DNA of 64,000 nucleotides from Microbacterium aoyamense (GCF_023155855.1 NZ_JAKNUT010000002.1:1-64000); one strand, 5' to 3'. Positions 16,242 to 26,177 are shown, counted from the first letter of the stretch. Numbers and translations are program-made. Notes: generated by a model from the sequence alone, not told the origin.

Positions 16242-16448
16242 ATGCCCGACGACAAGTCCGTCGACGAAGAGAAGGCGATCGCCGAGATCGTCGACCGCCT
16301 GCAGGAGAGGTTCCCGGATGCCTCGCGCGAGAGCATCCTCGACGCCATCGAGAAGTCCCGGGTGACGTTCGCGGGTGCGAAGGTCCGCGACTTCGTGCCG
16401 GTGTTGATCGAGAAGGAGGCGAAGGCGCACCTCAAGGGCAAGCGCTGA
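16242..16448 (+). CDS. Small three-helix-bundle protein
   Basis: 68 residues from ATG 16242, preceded by GGAAGAG. The sequence (KAIAEIVDRLQERFPDASRE, then LDAIEKSRVTF and FVPVLIEKEAKAHL) predicts three amphipathic helices. It matches the short actinobacterial proteins annotated as three-helix-bundle dimerisation domain. Its role is unknown. It is transcribed divergently from the H1-like gene. An open frame extends upstream in the same phase, but that part is antisense to the H1-like gene and is not real. Confidence 0.7.
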   Translation: MPDDKSVDEEKAIAEIVDRLQERFPDASRESILDAIEKSRVTFAGAKVRDFVPVLIEKEAKAHLKGKR

Positions 16449-16611
16449 CGTCCGTCATCAGTGATGTCGTGCTTCCTCTCGGCACCAGTGCCCGGGTACT
16501 TGCGTAGTACCGACGAGATGTGTCACAAATCGCCGTAGTCGCAGCCGTCGTTTCGCTGTAATTTGCGTACTCGAGCGGGATCTACGTACGCACGGCGGCG
16601 AGGAGGCGGGC

Positions 16612-19131
16612 ATGAGGACGAGACACGAGCTGTATCTCTCGGCCATCGACGTCCTGCAGAGCGGCCGCAGTCTCGACATCGAGGGCGAGCATGGGAGCGG
16701 GCGTACGCACCTGCTGCAGCGCATCGTGGAGTACTTCGTCGGCATCGGGTGGAAGACGATCGCGGTCCGCGGACTGTCGTCCTTCGCGCAGGTACCCCTC
16801 GTCGCACTCCGCGTCGCGGGTGTGACCGAAGCGCAGGACGGTCGGGTCGCGAGCATCGCCGCCGCCGTCACGGCGATCACGGGCTCGGTCGCCCCGGGGC
16901 GCACCGTCATCGTCGTGGATGACTGGGACATGCTCGACCCGTTCTCGTCGGGCGTTCTGCGCACCGTGCAGGATCAGGCTTCGGTGCCGATCCTGTCGTC
17001 CCGACTGGTGCATCGAGGCCGCCATGATCCCGTCCTGCCGACGGGAGCATTCACGACCACGTACGCGATGCGACTGCCCGGAATGGGCTATGCCGAGCTC
17101 GAGGCCGCCCTCGAAGCGGTCTGCGGATACCGCATCGATCCGGGCACGCTCAGTCGCCTGTTCGCGAAGTCCGGAGGAAACGTCGGCCTCGCAGCCGCGA
17201 TCGTCGACGCCGCCCGTCGTGCGGGCACCCTTGCGATCGACGGGGGAGTCGCCCACGCGACCGGCTCACTGTGGACACCGGCGCTGCGGCACATGGCCGA
17301 AGTGATCCTGCATCCGCTCTCGCGCAAGTCCGTCGACGCGCTCGAGGTCCTCGGACTGCTCGGACCGATCGGGATCGCGACGGCGATCCGAGCCGTCGGA
17401 GTCAAGCACCTGAGCGAGCTGGAGGACAGGGCCTTCCTCTCGGTCGTCGACGTCGGCGGCAGCCGCATCGTCTCGATCCGCCCGCCGCTCCTGGTCGAGT
17501 ACTTCCGTCATGAGTCCCTCGCGGGGCGGCGGTCGGAGCTCCTCGCTGTCCTGGACGGTGTGCTCGCGGAGGGCGCCGGGCTCGAGGAGGACGGGCCCGC
17601 GACCGCGCGTGATGCCGCCGTCTTCGTCCGGCTCGTCCACGACCAGACGCGCAGGCGAACCCTGCGGGCGCGGGAGGCCTGGCATTCGGCGCCGACTCTC
17701 GCCCATGCGACGGCACTGCTCTCGGCCCTCGAGGTCGACGGCGCGCACGGCGGCGACGAGCTCGACGCGCTCGTCGCCGCTGCCCACGGACTCGACGGAT
17801 CGGAGCGCGAGACCGCAGAGTGGGAAGCCGCCCGGCTGGCGGCGCGTGCGGTGCGCGGCGACGCCGAAGCCGCCGTCGTGGAGTTGCGTGCTCGAGCCGT
17901 CGCACTCCCGCACGAGGGCGGGTTGCTCCTCGGCCGCGCCGCCGAGCTCGAATCGACGTTCCTGATCGTGCCGGAGAGAGACCCGCTCGACAGCGCCGAC
18001 GTATCCCGATTCTCGACGGATGCCCACGCCGCCGTGCTGCGGGCACGAGCGTTCTGGATGCTGGCCCGAGGACTCGGCGAGCAGGCGGATGCCGTGCTCG
18101 CGCGCCGGGCGGCACTCGGCCCGGAGCCCGACCCGGTCGCAGACGCCCTTGTCGTCGTGGCGCATCTCACGGCCGAGCGGTTCGACGTCGCGGCGCGCCT
18201 GGCGGGCACTGCCCTGGACGCGGCGCAGCGGAACCTCGACGCGCCCCTCATCCGCATGTACGCCTTCCTCGCGGCACTCTGCGCCTCGATGGACCGCCGC
18301 CCGGACGACGCCGACCACATCCTCAGCGAGTCGGCGTTCCTGGGGCTCGCCGCGCCGTACCCCTCGCTCTCGTTCATCGGACTCAAGACGATGGCGGCCG
18401 AGATGGCCGCGCGCCGCGGTCAGCGCGGGCTCATGGAGCAGCTGCTGGCCGAGATCGATTCCGCGGGGCTCGTGGACGGTCCGCTCGTCGGGCAGACGAG
18501 CGGCATGCCGTACGCGCGGATGGCCTACATCGAAGGTGGGCCGGCGGCTGCGGCAGCGGCGTGTCTTGATGCCGGGGACGCACTGTGGGAGCGGGGTGCG
18601 CTGTTCTCCGCGGCCTGCTGCTACCTCGAAGCCCTCGCGTACTCGCCGGAGGAAGCGACGTGGGAGCGCGTCTCGGAGCGCATCGACGCCGTGCCGATGG
18701 CGGGCATCGTCCGCCAGCGGCGGATCGCCGAGGCGCTCGTCCGCCGGGACGCCGACGCGATCGTCGCCGTGGTCGACGAGCTCGAAACAGCTCAGCGGCC
18801 GCGGGAGGCGCTCCACGTCGCCGCGGTCGCCGTCGCGACCTTCGACGCAGCCGGCATGCCCGACGTGGTCGCGCGGATAGCCGCGCAGCGCGAAAGGCTT
18901 CGTCCCGACGGCGACCCGGCCGACGGCATCGCGCCCGTCACCCTCACGCCCCGCGAGCGCGAGATCGCCGAACTCGTCGCCTCGGGTCTTCCCAACGCCG
19001 TCATCGCCGAGGCGCTCGTCATCTCGGTCCGAACGGTCGAATCGCACGTCAACCGTCTGCTGCGCAAAGCGGGGTTGAGCAGACGTCAGGACGTCAAGGC
19101 GTTCCTGCTCGCGCAGGATTCGCTGCGCTAA
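16612..19131 (+). CDS. Large LuxR-family transcriptional regulator with AAA-like domain
   Basis: 839 residues. A P-loop region at the N-terminus (IEGEHGSGRTHLLQRI, a variant Walker A) and VIVVDDWDML (Walker B) mark a STAND/AAA ATPase. A long helical middle (about 270-760), probably TPR-like, follows. The C-terminal LuxR HTH (LTPREREIAELVASGLPNAV, then TVESHVNRLLRKAGLS) binds DNA. Such MalT/LAL-type proteins are ATP-dependent activators. No target operon can be assigned; both neighbours are functionally unrelated. It ends convergently with the SGNH hydrolase, overlapping it by four bases. Confidence 0.88.
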   Translation: MRTRHELYLSAIDVLQSGRSLDIEGEHGSGRTHLLQRIVEYFVGIGWKTIAVRGLSSFAQVPLVALRVAGVTEAQDGRVASIAAAVTAITGSVAPGRTVIVVDDWDMLDPFSSGVLRTVQDQASVPILSSRLVHRGRHDPVLPTGAFTTTYAMRLPGMGYAELEAALEAVCGYRIDPGTLSRLFAKSGGNVGLAAAIVDAARRAGTLAIDGGVAHATGSLWTPALRHMAEVILHPLSRKSVDALEVLGLLGPIGIATAIRAVGVKHLSELEDRAFLSVVDVGGSRIVSIRPPLLVEYFRHESLAGRRSELLAVLDGVLAEGAGLEEDGPATARDAAVFVRLVHDQTRRRTLRAREAWHSAPTLAHATALLSALEVDGAHGGDELDALVAAAHGLDGSERETAEWEAARLAARAVRGDAEAAVVELRARAVALPHEGGLLLGRAAELESTFLIVPERDPLDSADVSRFSTDAHAAVLRARAFWMLARGLGEQADAVLARRAALGPEPDPVADALVVVAHLTAERFDVAARLAGTALDAAQRNLDAPLIRMYAFLAALCASMDRRPDDADHILSESAFLGLAAPYPSLSFIGLKTMAAEMAARRGQRGLMEQLLAEIDSAGLVDGPLVGQTSGMPYARMAYIEGGPAAAAAACLDAGDALWERGALFSAACCYLEALAYSPEEATWERVSERIDAVPMAGIVRQRRIAEALVRRDADAIVAVVDELETAQRPREALHVAAVAVATFDAAGMPDVVARIAAQRERLRPDGDPADGIAPVTLTPREREIAELVASGLPNAVIAEALVISVRTVESHVNRLLRKAGLSRRQDVKAFLLAQDSLR

Positions 19132-19931
19132 CGCACCCCGACGTCGTCGACGGGCGCATCGGCGACGATCGTGGATGCCCCGGACAGCGCCGTGAGCGCC
19201 TCGTCGAGCCGGGAGGCGAGGTACGCGTGACCCTCGGTCGAGGGATGGTCGTTGCCGAGCTCGCTCGTATCGATCACGGAACCGTAGTTCGCGTCGGTGA
19301 TCCACTCCTGCTCGATCGGCGAGATGTAGAGCCAGCCCCGCTCGGCCGCGAACGACGCGAGGTCGGCGTCGATTTGCGCGGTCTCCTTCTCGACCGGAAG
19401 GATCTGCGGAGCCGGGCCCAGCACCACGATCTGCGCGTCGGGGTAGAGCGCCGCCAGATCGTCCCACGCACTCGTGACGGCGGACTCGTAGCCGCCAGGG
19501 TAGAGGCGCCGGTCGTTGATCGAGCCCTCGACGATGACGAGGTCGGGGTCGAGCGAGGGATCGAGCGCCGCGATCCGCTCGCCGTATGCGGGCCCGTCGT
19601 AGCCGGGCTTGAGGTAGCCGCTGCCGCGCACGCCGTCGACGATCGCGTTCCACCCGAGCTTCTCGGCGGCGACGTACGCGAAGCCGAGCGTGGGCTCGGT
19701 GGCGGCGGAACCGTAGACCCACGAATCGCCGAAGACGAGGACGGTCGGATGCTGCGGCAGCGCGAGTGGGACGGTCGCCGGGGGAGCGGCATCCACTGCG
19801 GCGACGACCGGTGGTGTCGTCGCCGTCGAAGGCCTGGTCAGGCCGACGGCGCACACGATCGCGACGGCGGCCGCGACGCCCGCGAGAGCGAGCCACGAAC
19901 GCCGTGCGCGGGGGCGTCCGTGCGCATGCAT
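19128..19931 (-). CDS. SGNH/GDSL hydrolase, membrane-anchored or secreted
   Basis: 267 residues from ATG 19931. A basic N-terminus and one hydrophobic helix (about 12-30) act as a signal anchor. The catalytic domain shows block I VLVFGDSWVYG (nucleophile Ser), a Gly block VRGSGYL, an Asn block VIVEGSINDRR and the Asp/His pair in NDHPSTEGHAYL. This fits an extracytoplasmic esterase or O-deacylase acting on lipids or cell-wall polysaccharide. Substrate not inferable. The gene is convergent with the LuxR regulator and divergent from the transglutaminase-like gene. Confidence 0.85.
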   Translation of the reverse strand: MHAHGRPRARRSWLALAGVAAAVAIVCAVGLTRPSTATTPPVVAAVDAAPPATVPLALPQHPTVLVFGDSWVYGSAATEPTLGFAYVAAEKLGWNAIVDGVRGSGYLKPGYDGPAYGERIAALDPSLDPDLVIVEGSINDRRLYPGGYESAVTSAWDDLAALYPDAQIVVLGPAPQILPVEKETAQIDADLASFAAERGWLYISPIEQEWITDANYGSVIDTSELGNDHPSTEGHAYLASRLDEALTALSGASTIVADAPVDDVGVR

Positions 19932-20067
19932 TCCACGAGGGTAAACGACGTCGGCGGAATCCGTGCATCCCGGTTTCCGACAGCGTCTGACCGCGTGTCG
20001 CGGGGCATCGCTGTGGGCGCTCCACACCCCGTTCGCCGCACGCCATCCGGCATGCGAGGATTCTTCG

Positions 20068-20910
20068 GTGCAACGTGTCGTGACCGCTGAACTGGACCTC
20101 GATCTGGGGGCGTCCGTCGACCTCATCCTGCAGATCACGGCTGCCCAGCAGACGCCCGTCGCGAGCGAGTCGCTCACCTTCACGCAGGGCGATCGCGTCT
20201 ACACGCCGACCGAGATCATCGACCAGTCCGGCAGCCGTCTGCACCGCCTGACGGCCGAGCCCGGGCTCCTCGAGGTGCGCTACGAGGCGACCATCGAGGG
20301 GCAGAACGTGTCGTCGCGCACGAGCGACCTCGAGGCCATCACCTACCTGCGTCCGAGCCGCTACGCGCAGTCCGACGAGGTCTTCCCGCAGGCGCGGCGC
20401 CAGTTCAAGGGGCTGCACGGCCACGACCTCATCGCCGCGGTGTCGGACTTCGTCGCCACGAGCACCACCTACACCCCCGGTCTGAGCGCCGGCACCGACA
20501 GCGCCGTCACGACGCTCATGACGGGGCAGGGCGTGTGTCGCGATTACGCGCACCTCGTCATCGCCCTGCTGCGCGCGATGGACATGCCGGCCCGCTACGC
20601 CGCCTGCTACGCGCCGGGCCTGCGGCCGATGGACTTCCACGCCGTCGCCGAGGCGTACCTCGACGGCGCGTGGTACGTGATCGACGGCACGCGCCTGGCG
20701 AACCGGCGCTCCCTGGTGCGGATCGCGACGGGTCGGGATGCCGCGGACTGCGCGTTCCTCAGCTACCACGGCGGGTACGTCGGGCTGCAGCGCATGCACG
20801 TCGACGCCTGGGTCGTGCCCGACGACACCGGATTCGCGGAGTCCGCGGCATCCATCGACGACTACGCCCCCACCTCCGACGACTTCACCGAACTCGTCCA
20901 GATCTCATAA
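20068..20910 (+). CDS. Transglutaminase-like domain protein
   Basis: About 280 residues from GTG 20068. An N-terminal beta-rich domain (about 1-95) precedes a transglutaminase-like domain with the complete Cys-His-Asp triad: Cys in TGQGVCRDYAHL, His in DFHAVAEAYLDG, Asp in YVIDGTRLA. No signal peptide is seen, so it acts in the cytoplasm, probably as a cysteine peptidase or amidase rather than a crosslinker. Upstream GTG/ATG codons would add an Arg-rich N-terminus that overlaps the promoter side of the SGNH gene and is not supported. Confidence 0.8.
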   Translation: MQRVVTAELDLDLGASVDLILQITAAQQTPVASESLTFTQGDRVYTPTEIIDQSGSRLHRLTAEPGLLEVRYEATIEGQNVSSRTSDLEAITYLRPSRYAQSDEVFPQARRQFKGLHGHDLIAAVSDFVATSTTYTPGLSAGTDSAVTTLMTGQGVCRDYAHLVIALLRAMDMPARYAACYAPGLRPMDFHAVAEAYLDGAWYVIDGTRLANRRSLVRIATGRDAADCAFLSYHGGYVGLQRMHVDAWVVPDDTGFAESAASIDDYAPTSDDFTELVQIS

Positions 20911-20949
20911 ATATCAGTCATTGCTGATATCAAGCATGAGTGATATAAC
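20911..20949 (+). promoter_or_regulatory. ArsR operator and promoter (leaderless)
   Basis: ATATCAG at 20911-20917 and CTGATAT at 20924-20930 form a perfect 7-bp dyad with a 6-bp spacer; another TGATAT half-site is at 20941-20946. TTGCTG (20921-20926), a 17-bp spacer and TATAAC (20944-20949) give a good sigma-70-type promoter with six bases left before the ATG. The dyad covers the -35 box, as expected for self-repression by the ArsR protein encoded next. Confidence 0.7.
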
Positions 20950-20955
20950 GGTTTC

Positions 20956-21294
20956 ATGCACGCTCTCGACGTCCTCGGCGATCCGGTCCGCCGCCGCCTC
21001 GTCGAGCTCCTCGCGCAGGGAGACAGAGCCGCGGGGGAGCTCACCGATGTCGTGCGGGCCGAGTTCGGCATCAGCCAGCCCGCCGTCTCGAACCACCTGA
21101 AGGTCCTGCGCGACGCGGGCTTCGCGCAGAGCGTCGCGGCCGGATCCCGCCGCATCTACGCCCTCCGGGGCGAGCGCATGACCGAAGCGCAGCGGTGGGT
21201 CGACGAGCAGGTCGGCCTGTGGACGACGACGCTCGACGCGCTCGACACCGAGCTGCACCGCGGCCGTCGCGCCGCATCCGAGGAGGAATCATGA
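20956..21294 (+). CDS. ArsR-family transcriptional repressor
   Basis: 112 residues: a winged-helix HTH (DPVRRRLVELLAQGDRAAGE, then ISQPAVSNHLKVLRDAG with the recognition helix) and a short C-terminal dimerisation helix. No metal-binding Cys motif (CxCxxC) is visible, so it is probably not a metal sensor. Its stop overlaps the following SRPBCC gene (ATGA). ArsR plus SRPBCC (AHSA1-type) pairs are common, with the repressor controlling both genes. The message appears leaderless. Confidence 0.9.
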   Translation: MHALDVLGDPVRRRLVELLAQGDRAAGELTDVVRAEFGISQPAVSNHLKVLRDAGFAQSVAAGSRRIYALRGERMTEAQRWVDEQVGLWTTTLDALDTELHRGRRAASEEES

Positions 21295-22175
21295 CCGATC
21301 CGATCGTCCGCGCCCTCACGGGGGACGCCGCGCAGCAGACGGTGTCGCTGGCTCGCGAGTACCGTGCGGCTCCCGCCGAGGTGTGGCACGCGATCACGAC
21401 GCCGGAGCGCATCGCGCGCATCCTCGGCGCGCTCACGGGGCCGGTTCCGACCGCACCGGGTGACGTGTTCCACATCGACATCGGTGGCGAACGTGTGCGG
21501 CGGGCCGAGCTCATGAAGTGCGCCGCCCCTTACGAGCTCGCCTACACCTGGTGGTCGGGCGACGACGATCCGGGCTCGGTGCGCATCCGCCTCACTCCGA
21601 CCGGCGACGGCACGCGCGTGACCATCACGCATGATCGCCTGCGCCCGCACTGGACGGGCGGCTACGGCGCGGGGTGGGAGGCCTCTCTGGCGGCGCTCGC
21701 CGAGGTCCTCGGCTCGCCCGCCGCGATCGCTCCGGCCGCGGACTGGTCGCTCCTTCAGGAGCGACCGCTCGAGCTGACGCTGCGGATGGAGGCTCCGCGC
21801 GATCGCGTCTGGGATGCCTGGACGACGTCATCGGGTCTCGCGACGTGGTGGTGGAGCCACTGGACGGGCGTCGAGATCATCGCCGACGTGCGGGTCGGCG
21901 GTGCGTACCGGTTCGCCGCGCCGGCGCAGGGGATGGCGGTCGCGGGGGAGTACCTCGTGGTCGACCCGCTCGAACGCCTCGCCTTCACGTGGGTGTGGAG
22001 CGACGACGACGGCGTCTCGGTCGATGAGGCCGTCGAGGTGATGTTCGCGGAGGATGCCGGGGGCACCGCCCTCACGGTCCGTCATACCGGCCCGTGGCCC
22101 AGCGACGAACCCGTCGAGTCGTACCGCCAGGGCTGGGAGTTCGTCCTCGGCGCACTCCGCTCCGCGGTCGGCTGA
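21291..22175 (+). CDS. Two-domain SRPBCC (AHSA1/START-like) protein
   Basis: 294 residues from ATG 21291, with GAGGAGG just upstream. Two successive START/AHSA1-like domains are visible: residues about 15-150 (YRAAPAEVWHAITTPERIAR) and about 160-290 (MEAPRDRVWDAWTTSSGLAT, then SYRQGWEFVLGAL). Each has the opening and closing signature of the family, so this is a tandem fusion of what is normally a single domain. These helix-grip folds bind hydrophobic ligands; the ligand here is unknown. Translation is coupled to the ArsR gene. Confidence 0.85.
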   Translation: MTDPIVRALTGDAAQQTVSLAREYRAAPAEVWHAITTPERIARILGALTGPVPTAPGDVFHIDIGGERVRRAELMKCAAPYELAYTWWSGDDDPGSVRIRLTPTGDGTRVTITHDRLRPHWTGGYGAGWEASLAALAEVLGSPAAIAPAADWSLLQERPLELTLRMEAPRDRVWDAWTTSSGLATWWWSHWTGVEIIADVRVGGAYRFAAPAQGMAVAGEYLVVDPLERLAFTWVWSDDDGVSVDEAVEVMFAEDAGGTALTVRHTGPWPSDEPVESYRQGWEFVLGALRSAVG

Positions 22176-22193
22176 GGTACAGCGCCGCCGAAC

Positions 22194-22199
22194 TAGACT
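22194..22199 (+). promoter_or_regulatory. Putative -10 box (TAGACT) of argS
   Basis: TAGACT ends nine bases before the ATG, leaving at most a very short 5' leader. No Shine-Dalgarno is visible in that gap. Confidence 0.45.
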
Positions 22200-22208
22200 G
22201 GTGCGGTT

Positions 22209-23873
22209 ATGGATCCCGCAGCCCTCTCCGCCGCTCTGCTCGCTGTCGTCACCCCGCTCGCCGAGGCGCGACGCGAAGGCGCAGCGTCCGGACTCACGGC
22301 ATCCGACCTCCCGCTCGAACGTCCGAAGAACCGCGACCACGGCGATTGGGCATCCAACGTCGCGCTGCGACTCGCGAAGAACGTCGGCGCGAACCCGCGC
22401 GAGTTCGCCGCCGAGGTCGCCGAAGGCCTCGCGGCCATCGACGGCATCGCGAGCGTCGAGGTCGCCGGTCCCGGGTTCATCAACATCCGACTGGATGCCG
22501 CGGCCGCCGGCGCGCTCGCCAAGACGATCGTCGACGCGGGCGCGGACTTCGGCACGAACGAGTCGCGCTCCGACGAGATCATCAACCTCGAGTTCGTCTC
22601 GGCGAACCCGACCGGCCCGATCCATCTCGGCGGCACGCGCTGGGCCGCCGTCGGCGACTCGCTCGCCCGCATCCTGTCCTCGCAGGGCGCCAAGGTCACC
22701 CGCGAGTACTACTTCAACGACCACGGTGCTCAGATCGACCGCTTCGCGCGCAGTCTCGTCGCGGCGCACGAGGGCCTGCCGACACCCGAGGACGGCTACG
22801 GCGGCGGCTACATCGACGACATCGCCCGTCGGGTCGCGCTCGCCTACGAGGGCGACATCGACGCGCTCGACGCCGACGCGAAGCAGGAGGCCTTCCGCGA
22901 GCTCGGCGTGAACTTCATGTTCGACGAGATCAAGAAGAGCCTGCACGATTTCGGGGTCGACTTCGACGTCTACTTCCATGAGAACGATCTGCACGAGTCG
23001 GGCGCCGTCGAGCGCGCCGTCGCTCGCCTGAGCGAACTCGGCCACATGTTCGAGGCCGATGGTGCGGTGTGGCTGCGCTCGACGACGTTCGGCGACGACC
23101 GCGACCGCGTCGTCATCCGCTCCAACGGCACGCCCGCCTACATCTCGGGCGACCTCGCCTACTACCTCGACAAGCGCGAGCGCGGGTTCAACCGCTGCAT
23201 CATCATGCTCGGTGCCGATCACCACGGCTACGTGCAGCGCCTCATGGCGATGACGGCCGCGTTCGGCGACGAGCCGGGCGTCAACCTCCAGATCCTCATC
23301 GGCCAGATGGTCAACCTCGTCAAGGACGGCCAGCCCGTGCGCATGTCCAAGCGCGCCGGCACGGTCGTGACGCTCGAGGACCTCGTCGAGGTCGTGGGGA
23401 AGGATGCCGCGCGCTACGCGCTCGTGCGCAGCTCCACCGACTCGAACCTCGACGTCGACCTCGACGTGCTGCAGAAGCGCACGAACGACAACCCCGTCTT
23501 CTACGTGCAGTACGCCCACGCGCGCACGCACAACGTCGCGCGCAATGCGGCGGCATCCGGTGTCGACCGCTCGGAGTTCGCACCCGAGCTGCTGACGCAC
23601 GAGACCGAGTCGGCGCTGCTGGGGGCGCTGCAGGAGTTCCCCCGCGTCGTGGCGTACTCGGCCGAGGTGCGCGAGCCGCACCGCATCGCGCGCTATCTCG
23701 AGGAGCTCGCCGGGCTCTACCACCGCTGGTACGACAACTGCCGCGTCATCCCGCTCGGCGACGGTCCGGTCGAATCCGTGCACCGCACCCGCCTGTGGCT
23801 CAATGACGCGACCGGTCAGGTGCTGCGCAACGGCCTGACGCTCCTGGGCGTCGACGCACCGGAGCGGATGTAA
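22209..23873 (+). CDS. argS: Arginyl-tRNA synthetase
   Basis: 554 residues, full length. Class I enzyme that charges tRNA-Arg with arginine. An ArgRS N-terminal tRNA-binding domain (about 5-95) precedes the catalytic fold with the HIGH-type motif in [10 protein letters not shown] (about 137-146) and the KMSKS-like [10 protein letters not shown] (about 378-387). The C-terminal DALR anticodon-binding domain contains [14 protein letters not shown] and ends in a typical LGVDAPERM. It is followed five bases later by the DUF2993 gene. In many actinobacteria argS directly precedes lysA, as here with one gene between. Confidence 0.97.
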   Translation: MDPAALSAALLAVVTPLAEARREGAASGLTASDLPLERPKNRDHGDWASNVALRLAKNVGANPREFAAEVAEGLAAIDGIASVEVAGPGFINIRLDAAAAGALAKTIVDAGADFGTNESRSDEIINLEFVSANPTGPIHLGGTRWAAVGDSLARILSSQGAKVTREYYFNDHGAQIDRFARSLVAAHEGLPTPEDGYGGGYIDDIARRVALAYEGDIDALDADAKQEAFRELGVNFMFDEIKKSLHDFGVDFDVYFHENDLHESGAVERAVARLSELGHMFEADGAVWLRSTTFGDDRDRVVIRSNGTPAYISGDLAYYLDKRERGFNRCIIMLGADHHGYVQRLMAMTAAFGDEPGVNLQILIGQMVNLVKDGQPVRMSKRAGTVVTLEDLVEVVGKDAARYALVRSSTDSNLDVDLDVLQKRTNDNPVFYVQYAHARTHNVARNAAASGVDRSEFAPELLTHETESALLGALQEFPRVVAYSAEVREPHRIARYLEELAGLYHRWYDNCRVIPLGDGPVESVHRTRLWLNDATGQVLRNGLTLLGVDAPERM

Positions 23874-23878
23874 CCCGC

Positions 23879-24664
23879 GTGAGCGGCACGGTGCCGATCC
23901 GCGTCGAGGGCGAGCCCGTCCGGCGTCGTCGCTGGCCGTGGATCGTCGCGGTGCTCGTCGTCATCGGCCTCCTCGTCGGGGCGTGGTTCCTCGCCGAAGC
24001 GATCGCGCGATCGCTCGTGACCAACGCGATCCGCGGGATCGTGGCATCCGACCTCGGTCTCTCGGCCGACCAGCAGTTCGACGTCGAAGTCGGGGGCACC
24101 GTCATCCCGCAGCTCATCGGCGGCAGTCTCGATGACGTCACGGTCGCGGCCGAAGACGTCGTGCTGCGGGGTTTCGCGGGCGATGTGACGGTACAGGCGC
24201 AGGACATCGCCCTGAACGGATCGTCCGTGGGCAGCGCGACGGCGACGGTCGCGCTCGACGCCGATCAGCTGCGCGCCCTGATGGCGAACGTCGACGGCTT
24301 CCCCGAGGAGACCCTCGGGATCGCCGAGCCGGATGTCACCGTCTCGACCGAGCTGTCGCTGTTCGGCGTCGCGGTCCCGATCGGCGTGTCGCTCACCCCG
24401 AGTGCCGACGAGGGAGACCTCGTCCTGACCCCCGCGTCGCTGCAGGTCGCGGGTGCGGATGTCACGGCCGACGAGCTGCGCCGCCAGTTCGGCGTGCTCT
24501 CCAACGCCGTTCTGCGCGACTGGCCGGTCTGCATCGCGTCGAGCCTGCCCGCGGGTCTCACGCTCTCGACGGTGGATGTCAGGGGAGACGAGCTCGTGGC
24601 GACGCTCGACATCGCCCCGTCGATGCTCACCGACCCCGCGATGCGCGAACCCGGCACCTGCTGA
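23879..24664 (+). CDS. LmeA-type (DUF2993) envelope lipid-binding protein
   Basis: 261 residues. A basic N-terminus and one membrane helix (about 19-42) anchor a periplasmic-side domain of the DUF2993 family: VTNAIRGIVASDLGL and VEVGGTVIPQLIGGSLDDV are typical. Mycobacterial LmeA of this family affects mannan elongation in lipoglycans; a comparable envelope role is possible here but only by family. It starts five bases after argS with GTG and is probably co-transcribed. Confidence 0.75.
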   Translation: MSGTVPIRVEGEPVRRRRWPWIVAVLVVIGLLVGAWFLAEAIARSLVTNAIRGIVASDLGLSADQQFDVEVGGTVIPQLIGGSLDDVTVAAEDVVLRGFAGDVTVQAQDIALNGSSVGSATATVALDADQLRALMANVDGFPEETLGIAEPDVTVSTELSLFGVAVPIGVSLTPSADEGDLVLTPASLQVAGADVTADELRRQFGVLSNAVLRDWPVCIASSLPAGLTLSTVDVRGDELVATLDIAPSMLTDPAMREPGTC

Positions 24665-24773
24665 CACATGCCGGGGCGTGGATGCCGTGTGCCCTAGACT
24701 TCTGGAACCGCCGCGGGCGTGCATCCACCGCCCGGAATTCTTGCGCCGAAGCTTCCATCTGATTGGTTCCACC

Positions 24774-26177
24774 GTGTCCGCCGTTCCGTCCTCTCGCACC
24801 CCGGCTCCGTCGTGGCTGCGGATTCCGGATGATGCGAACGCCCTCGCGCCCGCGGTCTGGCCGAGCGGGAGCGATCGCGATGCCGACGGCGTGATCCGCA
24901 TCGGGGGAGTGTCGGCGACGGCGCTCGCCGAGCGGTTCGGCACACCGCTGTACGTCCTCGACGAGGACGACGTGCGCGCTCACGCGCGCCGCACGCTCGC
25001 CGCGTTCCGTGCCGCCGCCGCCGCACACGGCGTACAGGCACGCGTGTACTACGCGGGCAAGGCGTTCCTGTCGACCGAGGTCGTGCGCTGGGTGGCCGAC
25101 GAGGGCCTGGCCGTCGACGTCTGCAGCGGCGGGGAGCTCGCCGTCGCTCTGCGCGCGGGCGCGGACCCGGCGCACCTCGGGTTCCACGGCAACAACAAGA
25201 GCGTGACGGAGCTCGAGAACGCGGTCGACGTCGGCATCGGGTCGATCGTCATCGACAGCATCGTCGAGCTCGACCGCCTCGCGGCGATCGCCGAGCGCCG
25301 CGGGGTCGAGCAGAGCGTCCTCATCCGCGTGAACAGCGGCGTGCACGCCGAGACGCACGACTTCCTCGCGACGGCGCACGAGGACCAGAAGTTCGGCTTC
25401 ACCCTGCAGGATGCCCCGGCCGTCGCAGATCGCGTGCGCGCGGCATCCGGTCTCCAGCTCGTCGGCCTGCACTGCCACATCGGCTCGCAGATCTTCGGCA
25501 CCGCCGGCTTCCAGGAGTCCGCCGCCCGCCTCGTCGAGGTGCACGCGGCGATCGGCGACCTGCCGGTCCTCAACCTCGGGGGAGGATTCGGCATCGCCTA
25601 CACGTCGGTGGACGACCCGACGCCGATCGATGAGCTCGCGGCCGGGATCATCGACGCCGTCGCCGCCGAGTGCGCGCGCCGCGGCATCCCGGTCCCGAAC
25701 CTCGCGTTCGAGCCGGGCCGGGCGATCGTCGGCCAGGCCGGGGTCACGCTCTACCGGGTCGGAACGACCAAATCGGTCGAGCTCGGCGAAGGGGCTGTCC
25801 GCCTGTACGTGAGCGTCGACGGCGGCATGAGCGACAACGCGCGCCCCGCCCTGTACGGCGCGCAGTTCTCGGCGCGCATCGCGTCGCGGGCGTCGGGTGA
25901 CGAGCCCGCTCTCGTGCGGGTCGTCGGCAAGCACTGCGAATCGGGCGACATCGTCGTGGACCACGAGTACCTCCCGGCCGACGTGTCGCCCGGGGATCTG
26001 CTGGCCGTGCCCGCGACGGGTGCCTACTGCTTTTCGCTCGCGAGCAATTACAACTACGTCCCGCGCCCGCCGGTCGTCGCCGTGCGCGGCGGCGAGGCGC
26101 GCATCATCGTGCGCGGTGAGACGATCGACGATCTGCTTTCCCGCGACGCGGGGATCCCCACGAAAGGCACTGTATGA
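24774..26177 (+). CDS. lysA: Diaminopimelate decarboxylase
   Basis: 467 residues from GTG 24774. PLP enzyme of fold type III making lysine from meso-diaminopimelate. PLP Lys lies in YYAGKAFLSTEV (about 93-104); other family marks are LVGLHCHIGSQIF, LGGGFGIAY, FEPGRAIVGQAG and VGKHCESGD (active-site Cys from the partner subunit). A TAGACT box at 24695-24700 gives a leader of about 65 bases. The stop overlaps hom by four bases (ATGA), so lysine and threonine branches are in one transcript. Confidence 0.96.
   Translation: MSAVPSSRTPAPSWLRIPDDANALAPAVWPSGSDRDADGVIRIGGVSATALAERFGTPLYVLDEDDVRAHARRTLAAFRAAAAAHGVQARVYYAGKAFLSTEVVRWVADEGLAVDVCSGGELAVALRAGADPAHLGFHGNNKSVTELENAVDVGIGSIVIDSIVELDRLAAIAERRGVEQSVLIRVNSGVHAETHDFLATAHEDQKFGFTLQDAPAVADRVRAASGLQLVGLHCHIGSQIFGTAGFQESAARLVEVHAAIGDLPVLNLGGGFGIAYTSVDDPTPIDELAAGIIDAVAAECARRGIPVPNLAFEPGRAIVGQAGVTLYRVGTTKSVELGEGAVRLYVSVDGGMSDNARPALYGAQFSARIASRASGDEPALVRVVGKHCESGDIVVDHEYLPADVSPGDLLAVPATGAYCFSLASNYNYVPRPPVVAVRGGEARIIVRGETIDDLLSRDAGIPTKGTV

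Noticed and set aside
17266..20799. 1,177-residue open frame on the minus strand
   Set aside because: It runs across the LuxR, SGNH and transglutaminase genes with low-complexity Arg/Ala/His composition; the genes with catalytic motifs take precedence.
24665..24773. Lysine riboswitch before lysA
   Set aside because: The 109-base gap is too short for one and shows only a TAGACT box without the expected conserved elements.
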